From Calycina herbarum (lineage: Eukaryota; Ascomycota; Leotiomycetes; Helotiales; Pezizellaceae), in contig LLEY01000031.1 in assembly GCA_001414485.1 (NCBI GenBank), forward strand, positions 186,001-250,000: DNA of 64,000 nt. Reading direction: 5' to 3'. Both the position numbers and the translations under genes were made by a program. This document shows positions 37,437 to 49,893 of this stretch, piece after piece. Numbering within the stretch: position 1 is the stretch's first letter; the number at the start of each line of letters is the position of its first letter. The notes under the pieces were generated by a model that searched no databases, had not been told where the DNA came from, and saw only the letters and a program-made list of their open reading frames with translations.

Positions 37437-38300
37437 CTAGTTAACAAAATCCATTTTGCTTAACGCATTTGCTTGAATCTCCTATACTACCCGGCCGAGT
37501 TTAATGAGCTCACTCCTAAATTTTTCGAGTATAGCTTGAACATAATCTCCATCTAGTATAGCACTTCTCTCTCCTGTCCCATTATCTCCTCTAAAGGTTG
37601 TATAGTACTATACACGTTTCTATTTTTCTACCGCCAAATCTGCCGTCTTAGAATTTGGCTATACATTCCTTATAATGAGATAAAAGGATGACCTGATCCT
37701 ATGCTTCTTCTTAGGCTTAAAGACTTGAACGGAAGAGAACTGACTGAACAAATAGAGAAGCTCGGCAGTATCCCACGCTTCAATCTTATACAGCAACATG
37801 ATAAGTAACCCGCCTGTTTAGATACGCTATAGTGCCAATATCAGTTAGGAAACTGTTAGGAGACGTGCCTCCTGCCACTGCCGATATTCAGCTCGCTGAT
37901 GTGTCCGAAGTACTTAGCTATTACAAAAGATTAAATGAAACTTCTACCTAAGGTACGGTCTCTCGTTAAGAAAGCTAGCGTGTTCAGGATACGTGTTAGG
38001 TAGTGCATCTACACCAAACTCTTTCGCTAACATTGTGATGTCTAGGAATAGGACGGTTGATTTAGAGGATGGCATAAGAAGTTCATAGCCTCCTTAGGTA
38101 GGTGGAAGGGTGATCCTGAATAATGTAGCTCCCGGATTATACTTTAAAGCGCTCGTAGTATAGCCTCCTAGGGCTATACATAGGTCGAGGATTTTCATAT
38201 CCTTAGTATAATAAGAGGGATAACTGAGAGCTCGTATACTCTTCTATATCTTATCCCTAATCTGTTATATTATAATATAGAATTTCTAGGCATTTTCCTT
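37437..38300 (-). pseudogene. FtsJ-like RNA methyltransferase domain protein, RIPed
   Basis: One minus-strand frame reads a Rossmann-type motif I, LDLCIALGGYTTSAL (about 38,143-38,190; LDLGAAPGG-like in the family), then LFRITLPPT, LLFLDIT-type text and FHLIFCNS. Next come GGLLIMLLYKIEAWDTAELL (near 37,790) with the catalytic-type Lys kept, QVFKPKKKHRIRSSFYLIIRNV (near 37,680), and a tail (EILEKFRSELIKLG region) ending about 37,437. At least ten TAA/TAG codons interrupt it. Lineage-expanded fungal proteins with an FtsJ (2'-O-ribose methyltransferase) fold carry this arrangement. The N-terminal part to about 38,560 is not readable with confidence. Confidence 0.7.
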
Positions 38301-38986
38301 CCTAGCGTTATCGGCTCTTTGCCGCTGTTATTTGAAATGTTCGTCTCTACGAGAGTCTGCCTAGCCCTGTTTCACTGTTTAGTCTTCATCTTTTAAGTAT
38401 TAAGGATAGAGAACCTTTTTCCTAAATTTAACTAATTTAACAAAGGCAGGCTCGTATAGGTAGAAGAACTTATAGAGTACTAAGTTAGGATTTCTTCTAT
38501 TAGCTTCACTTTCGTTGATAATAGAAGTGCTTTATATGAACATCGTCGGTAAGACTAATGAATCTATATTATTTAAGAAAAAGTTTAAAATTTAGAAAGG
38601 AATATAAAAGATGGTAATAAAAGGACTAATAGGTTTTTTAGGTTAATAGACTGTTATAAGTATTGTTTAAACTCTGAAGTCTCGAGCTAGAGCTCCTTTC
38701 TTATTATTCTATTGCTTTCAATTCCTGCTGTAGACAGCTAAGGAGTATAGAATAGTACTAAAACCCGGACTAATGAAATGACTCTATAAATTAGTTTTCG
38801 GTTAGTAAGAATAATCGGTTAAAGAAAAACCTAGGATTAAGGCAGGGCGCCTTACCTTAAGAGAATCGACATATAAGTGTACGCTAATCGAAGACATCGA
38901 ATTCTGTTTAAAGAGAAACTCTCTAATAAGATCCTATATATATAACCCGCTTATTAGCTAAGTGGCTCTACTAATTAGACCGTTGT

Positions 38987-39250
38987 AGTATTTCTAGAGG
39001 CTCTCGCAGTAGACACGAAAAGTAGTACTATAATTTACAATTAGAACAAAATAACTTAATAATGAACAATTCTAAAAATACAAAAGAAATATAATTAGAT
39101 ACGTAGAATGTTATTTTACATTCTCCTAAAGTGTTAGAGGTTTTTATCTTATTTACGTTAAGTTATAGGTGTTAGTATTTATACCGTTTAAAGTAATAGT
39201 GCTACTTTCCGTGTCTACCGCGAGAGGCTATATAACTACTGTCTTATATT
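38987..39250. repeat. Inverted-repeat element, MITE-like
   Basis: GGCTCTCGCAGTAGACACG at the left (about 38,998) is mirrored at the right (about 39,222-39,243) as CGTGTCTACCGCGAGAGGC. The arms extend to about 40 bp with the inner AAGTAGTACTATAAT / AAGTAGCACTATTAC. The whole is about 260 bp with no coding potential. No clear target duplication beyond a possible TA. Confidence 0.6.
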
Positions 39251-41039
39251 TTCTAAGCCTTATTCTAAAATAAATCCACGATTAGTCGTCTGTTAGCTTC
39301 TTTGCCTAGCTGAATACGAAAAGAGTTATACTAAAAAGAGAGGAGGCCTCTTAAACTAGGGGTCGGTAACTCATACGTCACGTTTCTCTATATTAGCACG
39401 TGCGGCGTATAAGGGCTACTGTTGAGCTATAGGCCCTAACTAGAAAAACTTCACAAACAGCGAGAACGAAATTTTTGAAATTAAGCAACGAAAACCACAT
39501 CTAGCAGCCCTCCTTTTAGTTAGTTAAGAAGCCTAAGCCTATATATATTACCTAGTATAACATAGGCATTATAGTAACACCGTAGCCTTAAGCGGCAGTA
39601 TAACCCAACGATATCCACGAGCACGCTACACACCTTAGCGACTACCTTAGGAAAGCACTTGCCTAAATCGAGTCTAATAGAGACTAGCCGATGCTAAAGC
39701 CCTTAATCAGAACTATAATCGCGTCTATAAGCGTCTTTATTACCAAATTCCAAAGTACCCTAGACGTTAGAACTATTATATAAGCTATTACGTCTATCTA
39801 AAATAACCTTAAAACCACGGCAGAAACGGTATAATCTATAGCGACAAGGGTTTAACAAAACACAGTTATATACTAACAAGCTGTTATACTTAGCTAGGAG
39901 ACCAACTAAGCTGTAAAAGAAGCCGCCGAATCGAGAAGAACAACTACCACACTTATATAAGAGACGAACGATATAGCGAAAGCAACAAATGATATTACGA
40001 AGGCTATCTAGACTATACTATCTTCTAAGGCTTTATTCCTTATAGGAAGAGCTATTATTTCTATATCAATCACGTACAGTGTCGGTCTATAGACTTAAGT
40101 AGGAATAATATCTTCGACAAGTCCCTCTTACCTATTTACCTTAAATACTGTCGCTAATTTACACTACTTAATATTACCTTAACTTGTCTAGAACATTCTT
40201 ATAAAGCTATGGCCTAATATTCCTTCTCTAACCACCTCTTTATATATTTATTAACAATAGTAAGATTAAGATCTCAGTATAGCTGCTCGTACTAGTATTT
40301 AATAATCGTAGTAATTTATAGCCTAATACTAAAATTCTAACCTATTTTACTTCTAAACCTTATTTAAAACTTCTAAGTAGCTTTCTATATTACTTCCTTT
40401 CTATTTTTATCTCTTATAATAATCGACTTATTAAAGAACCTATCCCTAGTATTTACTATATAATTAACTCTTAACCGTTCCGTCGTACTCTTCCTTTTCT
40501 AATAGTACCTTAGTATAGCAAGCACCTTCTTACTAATATATTCCGTCGAGTTAATATTAAAAGAGTTATACTTTTTTATATATACGCTGTTATTATCTTC
40601 GATTTTAATAATATTAATCTATAGAACCTCTAGGTCGGTGTCGTTAGACGGGATAAGGTAGTCGAATATAACCCTATAGTAATTAATTATACTATAGTAA
40701 AAGGAGTGTTAGCGTATGCTCTTAAAGAGAAGAAGTATATAAGATAATTATATATACTATCGGTCTAGCCTCGACTAACTAACATATGTATTTATCTTAT
40801 ACTACTATGTCTCTAGCGACGTCCGGCTATATATCCCGGTTATATATTTTCCTAAACGCTAGCTTTGCTAGCTTAGGGCCACTAGGCAACGGAAATTTAT
40901 AGGAGTAGTAGGGAATATACTATAATACCTCTAGAAGGAGCTTCTAAATAGCTAGTAGCGGACCTTCGATTTAGATTCGAAGCAGTTACTTAGAGAATAG
41001 TAGGTAGAAGTAGTAAGAGAGGTTTATAAGACATAGTAG
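39251..41039. other. RIPed DNA, mostly unreadable; possible hAT-type end at 39,357
   Basis: At 39,357 the sequence TAGGGGTCGGTAACT resembles the terminal repeat of hAT transposons (CAGGGGTCGGCAAAC-like) after CA-to-TA change. The facing end was not found. A low-RIP patch with coding-like text (plus strand) runs about 39,540-40,070. I cannot assign a protein family to it. Confidence 0.3.
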
Positions 41040-41700
41040 AATATAGAGCAGGGGAGCTGGTTAATCTAAGAGTAGGGGATAAGAAGTAGTAGACGTTTAA
41101 ACTATAGTTATAGTTAGTAAGGTATAGAATATTAGCGAGGTTTATCGTATATAGAAGATATTAGATTAGTTTCCGAGCACGGATATTACACAGACATTAT
41201 ATAGTAATAGAAACACGATAATACGTAATAGACACCTAGATTCCTATACTATTAGATACCTGTTAGAAGAAGTTAATAAAACTCTCTAAAAGAGACTTCT
41301 TTCTAGGACGAGGAGCTAGTCTAAATACTAGGAAAATTAATAGTCGAACTCCCTTTATAGAGGCTGCCTTATAAGGTTGGTTATAAAATATTAAGATTCT
41401 TATCGAATATAGAGCTGATAAGAGAATAGAATATATACGTAATTAGTAACGGCTTCGAGTAATACCGCTTTCGACAAACTCTAAGAAACGATATAAACAT
41501 AGCGTAAACGAGGAGGAGAACACGTACGAAAGAGACTAAGACTATAAAGGGATTGTTTACTTACTTAAAGACGAAGTAGACTATTTAGATTAAGAGTTAT
41601 CTAGATTAATAGGCTTTACGTTTACTAAATCGCTGAAAGAGGAAAACTTAGAGAGATCTACGAAAAAAAACTAATTAGGCTATAGATAAGCTAAACACCT
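41040..41700 (+). pseudogene. Ankyrin-repeat protein remnant
   Basis: Plus-strand reading gives an ankyrin unit RTPFIEAAL.GWL.NIKIL (with RIP stops) and then IEYRADKR at 41,346-41,430. A downstream signature follows, KKRYKHSVNEEENTYERD near 41,490-41,540, then KGIVYLLKDE. Fungal ankyrin proteins with a final GRTPLIEAALWGR repeat show this arrangement. Stops at expected Trp and Gln codons make it dead. The 5' part is not recognisable. Confidence 0.5.
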
Positions 41701-42200
41701 TATTAAAAGGCTACCTAACATTTATACACTTATCGAATAAAAACCTATTTATAAGCTTATTTCAAAACTCTAAATTACCTAGGCTCCTTCTAACTAAGCG
41801 ACGATTAGTCTTATTTATAATCTTAAGCGGTATCTTCCTATTATAGCACTTTAAAAGCGTATTTACATAGATACCTAGTATATTAGATAGTCTTAACCTA
41901 TGAAAAGAGGCTACTTATTATAGAATTAAGTGTAAGTACGTAGACAGTTACGACTTAGTTAAACTAATTAATTATAAGAAGAGAAGAGATTCTTAAGAAG
42001 ATCTATCTTTTACGTTAGCTAAGAAACTAGTCTATACTAGTTTATCTATAGTTATAAATAGCTTTATAAAGGTATCTAAATCACCTAATCTAACTCCTTA
42101 ATAATTACTTACTTATATCTTTACTCTCTTTAAAATAACTATACTTTAATTCTATAAGTTGATTTATTATTAATAGTAATAAACCTATAACGCTTTATAT
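41701..42200. other. RIPed spacer with a dispersed repeat at 41,925-42,050
   Basis: No readable gene. About 120 bp at 41,925-42,050 is clearly similar to 58,970-59,095 on the same strand; both share ATTAATTATAAGAAGAGAAG in the middle. It is a dispersed repeat of unknown type. Confidence 0.45.
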
Positions 42201-42345
42201 TTACTTAAGGACAAATATACTACCTTCTTAACTATAAGCACGATTTAAATATCTTCTAATACGTCTAGTACTATAGAAGGGTATTTTACTAATAAGATAT
42301 AGCTTATAAAATTAAATACTTCCTTCTATCTCTAAGGATACTAGA

Positions 42346-42809
42346 TATCACGAATCACGGTATACGTGGTAAGTAGTCTAGACGGCGTTCTAATAAGACA
42401 AGGTATAATATCTAGGAAAGGAAAGTAACATAGGAGGAAATCAGTAATATAGAAGGATATTAGGGATTTCAGGATCTTACTATTATAGTAATATTAGAAG
42501 TTATATGTAGTTATATAACGTGATCGCCTACATCGCTCTAGTCGCCTTAATCGCGAGCGACGCGAGTAACGCGAGCGATATAAGCGACGTACTTTAGAAA
42601 CGAAGGTTCTATATAAGACTAGCACGTCTACTATTAGATAGGAGCTTCGTACTTAACTTTAGTTATTAATCTTATTATCTTATTTAATATCTTTAATATA
42701 AGTAATAAGTTTACTTCTAAGTGAACAACCTAGCGTATTTATACTTCTTACTATATACTAACCTTCGAGACTTAGTTACCTTTATTTAGTTTATTTAAGT
42801 TTCGTTATA
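42346..42809 (+). repeat. 5' LTR of G2 (464 bp)
   Basis: Starts TATCACGAATCACGG (RIPed TGTCAC) and ends CGTTATA (RIPed CGTTACA). Same length as the 3' copy. Contains repeated GCGAGCGA/GCGACGCGAG motifs at about 42,550-42,592. Confidence 0.93.
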
Positions 42810-42843
42810 CTTTAAGTACCTACTTAGAAGTAAGATCGCTACT

Positions 42844-45800
42844 ATGTCGGCAACCTCTTCTACTCTAAGAACTACCCTACTAAAGCTAGCTATGGACCCC
42901 CTAGTTATATCAGTTACTACTCTTCGAGAGAAAGTGAAACTTCCTCTTCTAAAGCCGTTCGATGGCTTACCTGAGAAACTAGCCGAATTCTTAATAAAAG
43001 CTTCCCTCTACTTAAGTTTTTATTATACTTAGTTTAGAAGTAAAACTAACTAGGTTATATAGTTGTCTACCTGTCTTAAAAGGGCAGCTTATAACTGGTT
43101 AGAACTATATCTAAAGGATTACTAGGTAAATAAAACAGCTGAAGGAAAAGTCTCTCTTTAAATATTAGAAAAAACAAGGGATTTGTTTAAGAATGTTTAA
43201 AGGTTTAGAGATAGAATCAACTAGGCTTTTAAGGATATTAATATAAAAAAGAAGGTAGTTAGAGCTTTATATACACTTAGGCAGAAGAGGTCAGCTACTA
43301 AATATACCTTATAATTTTAATAGTACTCTATATAGATAGGATAGAACGACGAAGTATTACGTAAACAATTCTATTATAGACTTAAGGATAACGTAAAGGA
43401 TAAAATCGCTTAAGAGGATTTTCTAGACATATTAAATAAATTAACGAATAACGTAATTAGGATTAATAACTATATTTATAAAAGGAATCTAGAGAAGAAA
43501 GGAAGTTATAGTTATTAATATAGAAAGAGTAGATGAAAAGATTATAGAGATCTTATAGAAATCGATACTACTTAGAAATTATAGGTTTTAGGAAAGGAAT
43601 CTAAGAAAGAAAACTCTTAGAAAGGAGGATTGTCTTAGAAAGAGCGAAATCGTCGACGCGAGTAGAACTTATATTATAACTATAGTCTTTTAAGCTATAG
43701 AGTAAATAAGTATAGTAAGAAGAAAGACTCTAAAGGGAAACAAGCTAACGCTACTATCTAAAAAGAAGTAGCTTTATTAGAAAAAATCGAACTTATAGAC
43801 AAAGAACTCGAGGCTAGAGGTTATAGTACGTAAATTAAAACAGATGCTATAGATATAACAGCAGGCGCTATATACTTATAGCTAAACGAAGGAATTAAGT
43901 TATAAGTTAGTAAGGTATAAGATACTAATAATAATAGAGATCTATTACTTAAAGAATATTATAATATATAGTTAGAAATAGATTACGAATTACCTCTTTA
44001 GAAGGAATATAAATCGCTACTATTGATAAGTTCGTTAGAGTTATTAGAATTAGTATCCGACTTGTTAGAGGTAGATCTAGGAATATATAAGCCTAAATAA
44101 GGCGAAATATAGGCATTTATTAGAACCTTTAAAAGAGGGAATAGATAGGTATATATAGAAAACTAGAAACCTGATTTCTAGAGCCTATATTCTACTTAAG
44201 GAATTAACTCTACTATTTTAACTACTTATAAAATAGTTTAGAATAAACAGGATAGAATAACTTTAGTAAGCCTTATTACTAGAAGGGAAACTATTAAATT
44301 TAAAGAACCTAGACTAAAATAAGTAGTATCTAGTAAGCTATCTAGTATACCTAAGATAGGAGATATTTAGATAGTCGTAGATCTATAGGAGGAAACCAGC
44401 TTATAGTAATAGCAGGGTTCTAACGACTTTATAAGACGCCTTAAAACTAGTTTTTTAGGTACGCTACCTGATAGCGAGGAAGCTATACTAGAAATAGGAG
44501 GCTAGTATACTATAGTCGCTTTAATTAGAAAAGTTAAGGTAATATTTTAGAAATTAAGAAGTAGGAAATTATTTAGTATAATCTTCTAAGAGATAAACGA
44601 ATACGATATAGATTAAGAAATAGAGTTAATATAGAAAGAACTCTACTAACTAATAATTAAAGAATTAAACGCTACTTCTAGAGAAAATCAACTTATAGTA
44701 ATAGTAAAGATAAGAGGAAAGGAACTCTAAGTCTTAATTAATTTAAGAATAACAGGTAATTTCCTTTCTCTAATAGCTTAAGAGAAGCTAAACGTCTTAA
44801 TCAAAGGTATAAGGCTATACTGCTTAAGAGTAGTTAATAGAATAGACGTTATATACTAGGATAGAATTATTAACTAGTAAACTATTTTAATAAATATTAC
44901 TATTGAAGAATACTACTTAGATATATAATTTGATATTATTAAAATAGGGAGTAAGGAAGTAATACTTAGTATACTATAGATTAGGGAATATAATCTAGAT
45001 ATTAATTAGAAGGCTTAAATAATAACCTTTAATCGATATAATTATATAAGCTTGTAATTATAACTTTAAGGCTAGAACAAGGTTAGCGCTACCTCTTCTA
45101 AGATGCTAGAACACCTAGTCTAAGGTCCTCTACAGGTTAGTAAGACAGCTAATAACGAAATACCTATGTAGTACAGAGAATTTAGAGCTTTGTTTAAAAA
45201 CCTAGAAGACTTATAAGCCTTATTAAAACATTGCTTATAAGATTATAAGATTAAATTAAAAGAGGGTTATTATCTCTTAAAGTAGAAGCTTTAGTTATAT
45301 AACTAGAAAAGCCTATAGAGAATAGAAAGTTATATAAAGGAAGGTATTAAGAAGGGATATATTAGAAGATCTAAGTTGCTAATTACCTTAAATATACTTA
45401 TTATTAAGAAAAAAGATAATCTAGATAGGAGAGTATATGTTAATTACTAAGAAGTAAATTACACTACGGTTAAGAACGCTTATCTACTACTATCTAGCTA
45501 GTACTTATAAGATAAGTTAGGTAAGGTAGTACGATTTATAAAACTAGATTAACGAAACGTCTATAGACTTATATAAATAAAAGTCGGAGACGAATAGAAG
45601 ATAGTATTTACCTTACTATCGAGCCTTTATAAGTATATAGTTATACTATTTAGACTTTATAACATACTAGCTATATACTAGAGATAAAACAATAATATTT
45701 TAAGAGATCTTTTAAAAGTAATAGTAATCTATTATCTAGATAATATATTAATCTTCTTAGAAAAAGAAGAAGAATATAAGGAACACGTTAAAGAAGTTTT

Positions 45801-48000
45801 ATAACAACTTATAAGAGTAAACTCTTAGTTGAAACTCTTAAAATATAAGTTTAGAATAACTCGAACTCTTTTCCTAAGATAGGTATTCAGCTTAGAGAAA
45901 ATGGAAATAGATCTAGTAAAGATCTAAGACATCTTAAACTAGAAATTACTAGAGAATATAAAAGACGTATAGTCCTTCCTTAGATTTATAAACTTTTACT
46001 ATCTATTTATTTAAGACTATATAAAGATTACTAAACTAATGTTAAGACTAGTTAAAAAAGCTATTAAATTTATATAGAATAAATAAGTAGAGGATGCTTT
46101 TCAGAAAATCAAAGCAAAGTTTATAGAAAAACCTATTCTATACGATTTCGATATAGACAAGCCTAGTACGATTAAAACAGACGCCTTAGACACAGTAGTA
46201 GGTACGGTTTACCTATAGCTGAACAACAAAGGGAAACTTATACCTATTATATATTATTCTAAGATATTTAACCTAGTATAACAAAACTATAACATCTTTA
46301 ACAAGGAATTACTTACTATAGTATTAGCCTTAGAACACTAGAGAATCTATTTATAGTTAGTAAAACACCTAGTTATAGTTTTATCTAACTATAAGAATCT
46401 TAGGACATTTACAACAACTAAGGAACTTATAATAAGACAATTAGCTAGATAGTTAGAAATATTAGAAGGATTTAACATTATCATTTAACATATAAAAGGA
46501 ATATTAAATGCTTAAGCTAATACTCTTAGCTAGAAACCTAGATATAAGAGAAACAAAGAGTATAAAAAAATTATAATCTTAAAAACTCTTAAGAATAGAG
46601 ACTTAGTACCTACTATATACGAAATAGTAGCGATAAATAACATCTAGATAGATAAAATTTAGAATATATATAAAGGTTATAATTAGTATATAAAAGGGAA
46701 ACTATAGGTTCCTAGCTTATATATAAAGGAGTTCGTATAAGAATACTATACTACACCCGCTTATAGTTACTAAGGAATTCGTAGAACCCTTTAGAGGATA
46801 AGATAATACTACTATATTAATCGGTTATCTATAATAGTTAAGGAAGTAATAGTAGAATATAATACCTATACTAGGAATAAGGCTTCCTACTATACTCCTT
46901 ATAGACAGATAAACACTACTCTAATACTATAAATACCTTAGAAATCAATATCTATAGATTTTATTATTAAATTATTAAAATCTAAAGATCTAATAATAAG
47001 AGTTAAATATAACGCGATCCTGGTTATTATAGAACGTCTTACAAAGTATATAATTCTAATAGTATATATAGAATCAAGTATAGCTAAGGAATTAGTATTT
47101 ATATTCCTTAAGAAAGTAGTCTTAAGACATAGACTACTAGAAGAAATACTCTTAGATAAAGATAAACTCTTTACCTTTAAATTTTAAATCGCTCTTATAG
47201 AACAATTAGGTACGAAAAGGAAGCTTTCGATAGCTTTCTACTCTTAAATAAATAGAGGAAATAAACAGATAAATTAAGTAGTTAAAACATACCTTTATTA
47301 TTATATAAACTACTAGTAAGACAACTAAATAGAATTATTACCCTTAGTATAATTTACCTATAATAGTTTAGTAACAGAAACAACACTTATTACACTATTC
47401 TACGCTAATTTTAGGTATAAATTATTAATATATTAAGAACTACTGTCTATAACCATTAATAACCAGCTTACTTGTATTCACGTCTCGAAAATTAAAGAGC
47501 TATATAAGGAACTTATAGAGGATTTGTAATTCATAGCTAAAAGAAATATATACTACTATAACAAACGACGTAGTTAGGAGCTAACGCTAAAAGAGGGGGA
47601 TAAAGTCTACTTAGTATAGAAAAACATTAACATAAAAAGACTAAGTAATAAACTAGATTATAAAAAACTTAGACTATTTAAAATTAAACGAGTTAAAAGA
47701 CCTTTAAATTATAAATTAGTATTACTAAAGATAATAAACATCTACCTAGTATTCTATATATCCCTACTCGAACTAGCACTACTAGGAGCACTACTAGCCC
47801 TACTTATAGAAATTCAACTAGTAAATCTAAACGTCGAATATAAAGTCGAAAGGATTCTTAACTATAAGATTATTAGAGGTAAGATTAAGTATTTAATTAA
47901 ATAGTTAGATTACCTATACTTAGAAAATACTTAGGAACTAAAAAGCAATCTTAACTATTGCTTAAAGGAACTTCGGGAGTTCTACTACTAAAACCTAGGG
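42844..48000 (+). pseudogene. Gag-pol relic of G2
   Basis: Gag opens at ATG 42,844 (MSATSSTLRTTLL) and is open for 62 codons. A degenerate CCHC knuckle lies near 43,670-43,710 (Tyr in place of some Cys/His). The protease is near 44,735. The RT active site at 45,733-45,744 reads YLDN, the second Asp lost. An integrase zinc region is near 46,740-46,880, with PWK-type text after it. The chromodomain (ILNYKIIRGKIKYLIK) is at about 47,855-47,945, with the C-terminal LGLPIS near 48,000. Dozens of TAG/TAA stops. A patch at 46,120-46,330 is less mutated. Confidence 0.87.
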
Positions 48001-48059
48001 TTACCTATATCTCGTAGTTAGAAGGGAAAGCCTTAAGGAAAGCCGAATCAAGAGTCGGC

Positions 48060-48480
48060 TCGGTAACAAAAGCGAGGTCGCTAGAAGAAGAGGGGGCCGC
48101 TAGCCGAGTAACCTCTAATTCCCTCTCTTCTTTCTCTTTCTCTGCTCTTTCTTTCTTATTAGCTTTATTAAGTTCTTATAGGTTAGTAAGACTACGATAG
48201 AGTATCTCTTACTCCTACTCTATAAGGAAGCGTTATTATTTTTACAGGTAAAGGATCTTCTATATAGCTTCTTTCTAAATCTTATAAGCTGTCTCTTCCT
48301 CCTATTATAACCTCCGCTTCTAGGTATTAATAGATTCCTACTCGAAAATTAAAGGTATTCGATTTTATAACTTAATATCGTAAGATTTACTCTTCCTAGT
48401 ATACTTAGAATACTTAGAGCTACTAGGAACGCTAATATATCAACGACTGGTTTTTATATTTATATAACGAGTATAAGGAA
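48060..48480 (-). pseudogene. Antisense zinc-finger/coiled-coil frame in G2
   Basis: Same position and design as the minus-strand frame in G1. The head SVPSSSKYSKYTRKSKSYDI lies at about 48,450-48,385 (Cys positions now Tyr), preceded by TGA where Trp is expected. A charged helical part follows (EEETAYKI, ILYRSLTNL.ELNKANKKERAEKEKEE) to about 48,110. Function unknown. Confidence 0.6.
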
Positions 48481-48644
48481 TCATTTCGCGTCTTAAACGT
48501 TCGATTCAAAGAGCGTTAAAGGTCCTATATTATTTAAGCTTGTCTTTTAAGAGAGGTATTAACGACATAATAGGAACTAGAGAGGCTACTAGCCTCTTAA
48601 CGATATTTCTTAGGCTATACTTAAACGTAGGGATACGCTAGTCT

Positions 48645-48657
48645 AAGAAGGGGATAG
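48645..48657 (+). other. Polypurine tract of G2
   Basis: AAGAAGGGGATAG directly before the 3' LTR, identical to that of G1. Confidence 0.7.
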
Positions 48658-49121
48658 TATTACGAATCATAGTATATATAGTAAGTAGTCTAGACAGCGT
48701 TCTAATAAGATAAGATATAATATCTAGGAAAGGAAAGTAACATAGGAGGAAATCAGTAATATAGAAGAATATTAGGGATTTCAGGATCTTACTATTATAG
48801 TAATATTAGAAGTCACGTATAGTTATATAACGTGATCGCCTACATCGCTCTAGTCGCCTTAATCGCGAGCGACGCGAGCAACGCGAGCGATATAAGCAAC
48901 GTACTTTAGAAACGAAGGTTCTATATAAGACTAGCACGTCTACTATTAGATAAGAGCTTCATACTTAACTTTAGTTATTAATCTTATCATCTTATTTAAT
49001 ATCTTTAATATAAGTAACGAGTTTACTTCTAAGTAAACAACCCGGCGTATTTATACTTCTTACTATATACCAACCTTCGAGACTTAGTTACCTTTGTTTA
49101 GTTCGTTTAAGTTTCGTTACA
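48658..49121 (+). repeat. 3' LTR of G2 (464 bp)
   Basis: Starts TATTACGAATCATAG, ends CGTTACA; followed by CTAGA, the second target duplication copy. Confidence 0.93.
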
Positions 49122-49893
49122 CTAGAGTAAATTACTAAATTAAACTATATAGCTTTTCTAGAGTAAAGCTAGTTATAGATATAGTAAATAAAAAGTCGAC
49201 TTATAAAACTTTACTTAGGAAATTTATTTATAAAGAATTGAAAAATAAAGTCTTAAAAACCTTAAACACTCGATTCTTAACTTAGAAGAGTAGTTTCGCC
49301 TTTATATTAGTATCTAATAGGTTCTCTTCCTTAGTTAGATTAGTATCTACCGAGGGTGTATTCGTAGTACCACGTGTTTTTAGCTTTACTTTTAGAGTAG
49401 ATAGAGTGAAACTAGTTTCCGAGGTTAATAACTAGAGCTCTAATTTTAAAAAGAATTCTTATAAGACAGAGACAGGTTTAGCGGTATATTTCAACTAGAT
49501 AGGCTTAACCTAATCAGGTGTTCGTTCTAACTAGTAAGTGTGTTTAAATAAATAACTTATAATTTATTAGAGAGATTAGCCTAATTAGCGCTGAATATAT
49601 TTATCTATAGTATCTTAAAATAAATTAAGATTTGTTTCTATCTTCTATATTTAAGTAACGTTTTCTTTAGTTCTTTACTTATCTAAAGAATACGAAAATC
49701 GACCAGCGACTAGGCTACCTAGTATACTAAATATAGCGCCTTTAATAGTAGAAATAATCTGTTATATAGGTAATAATCGTCGGTTAATTCTGTTATAACC
49801 TTATTCTTATAAGATAACTCTTCTTATTCGAGTACTACTGCCTATAGTTGATATATATCGAGTTCGTGCCGAATTCCCGTAACTAGTCCTAGG

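Larger units (their letters stand above)
42346..49121 (+). mobile_element. Ty3/Gypsy chromovirus G2, complete, TSD CTAGA
   Basis: A complete 6,776-bp element with 464-bp LTRs and the duplication CTAGA at 42,341-42,345 and 49,122-49,126. The coding layout and much of the sequence match G1 (gag, protease, RT, integrase, chromodomain, antisense frame, polypurine tract), but the LTR U3 part differs (CGGTATACGTGG hairpin and GCGAGCGAC-type repeats in place of the GTCGCCTGA tandem). It is a sister subfamily. RIPed along its length. It sits in the C-terminal coding region of the large unknown gene. Confidence 0.95.
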
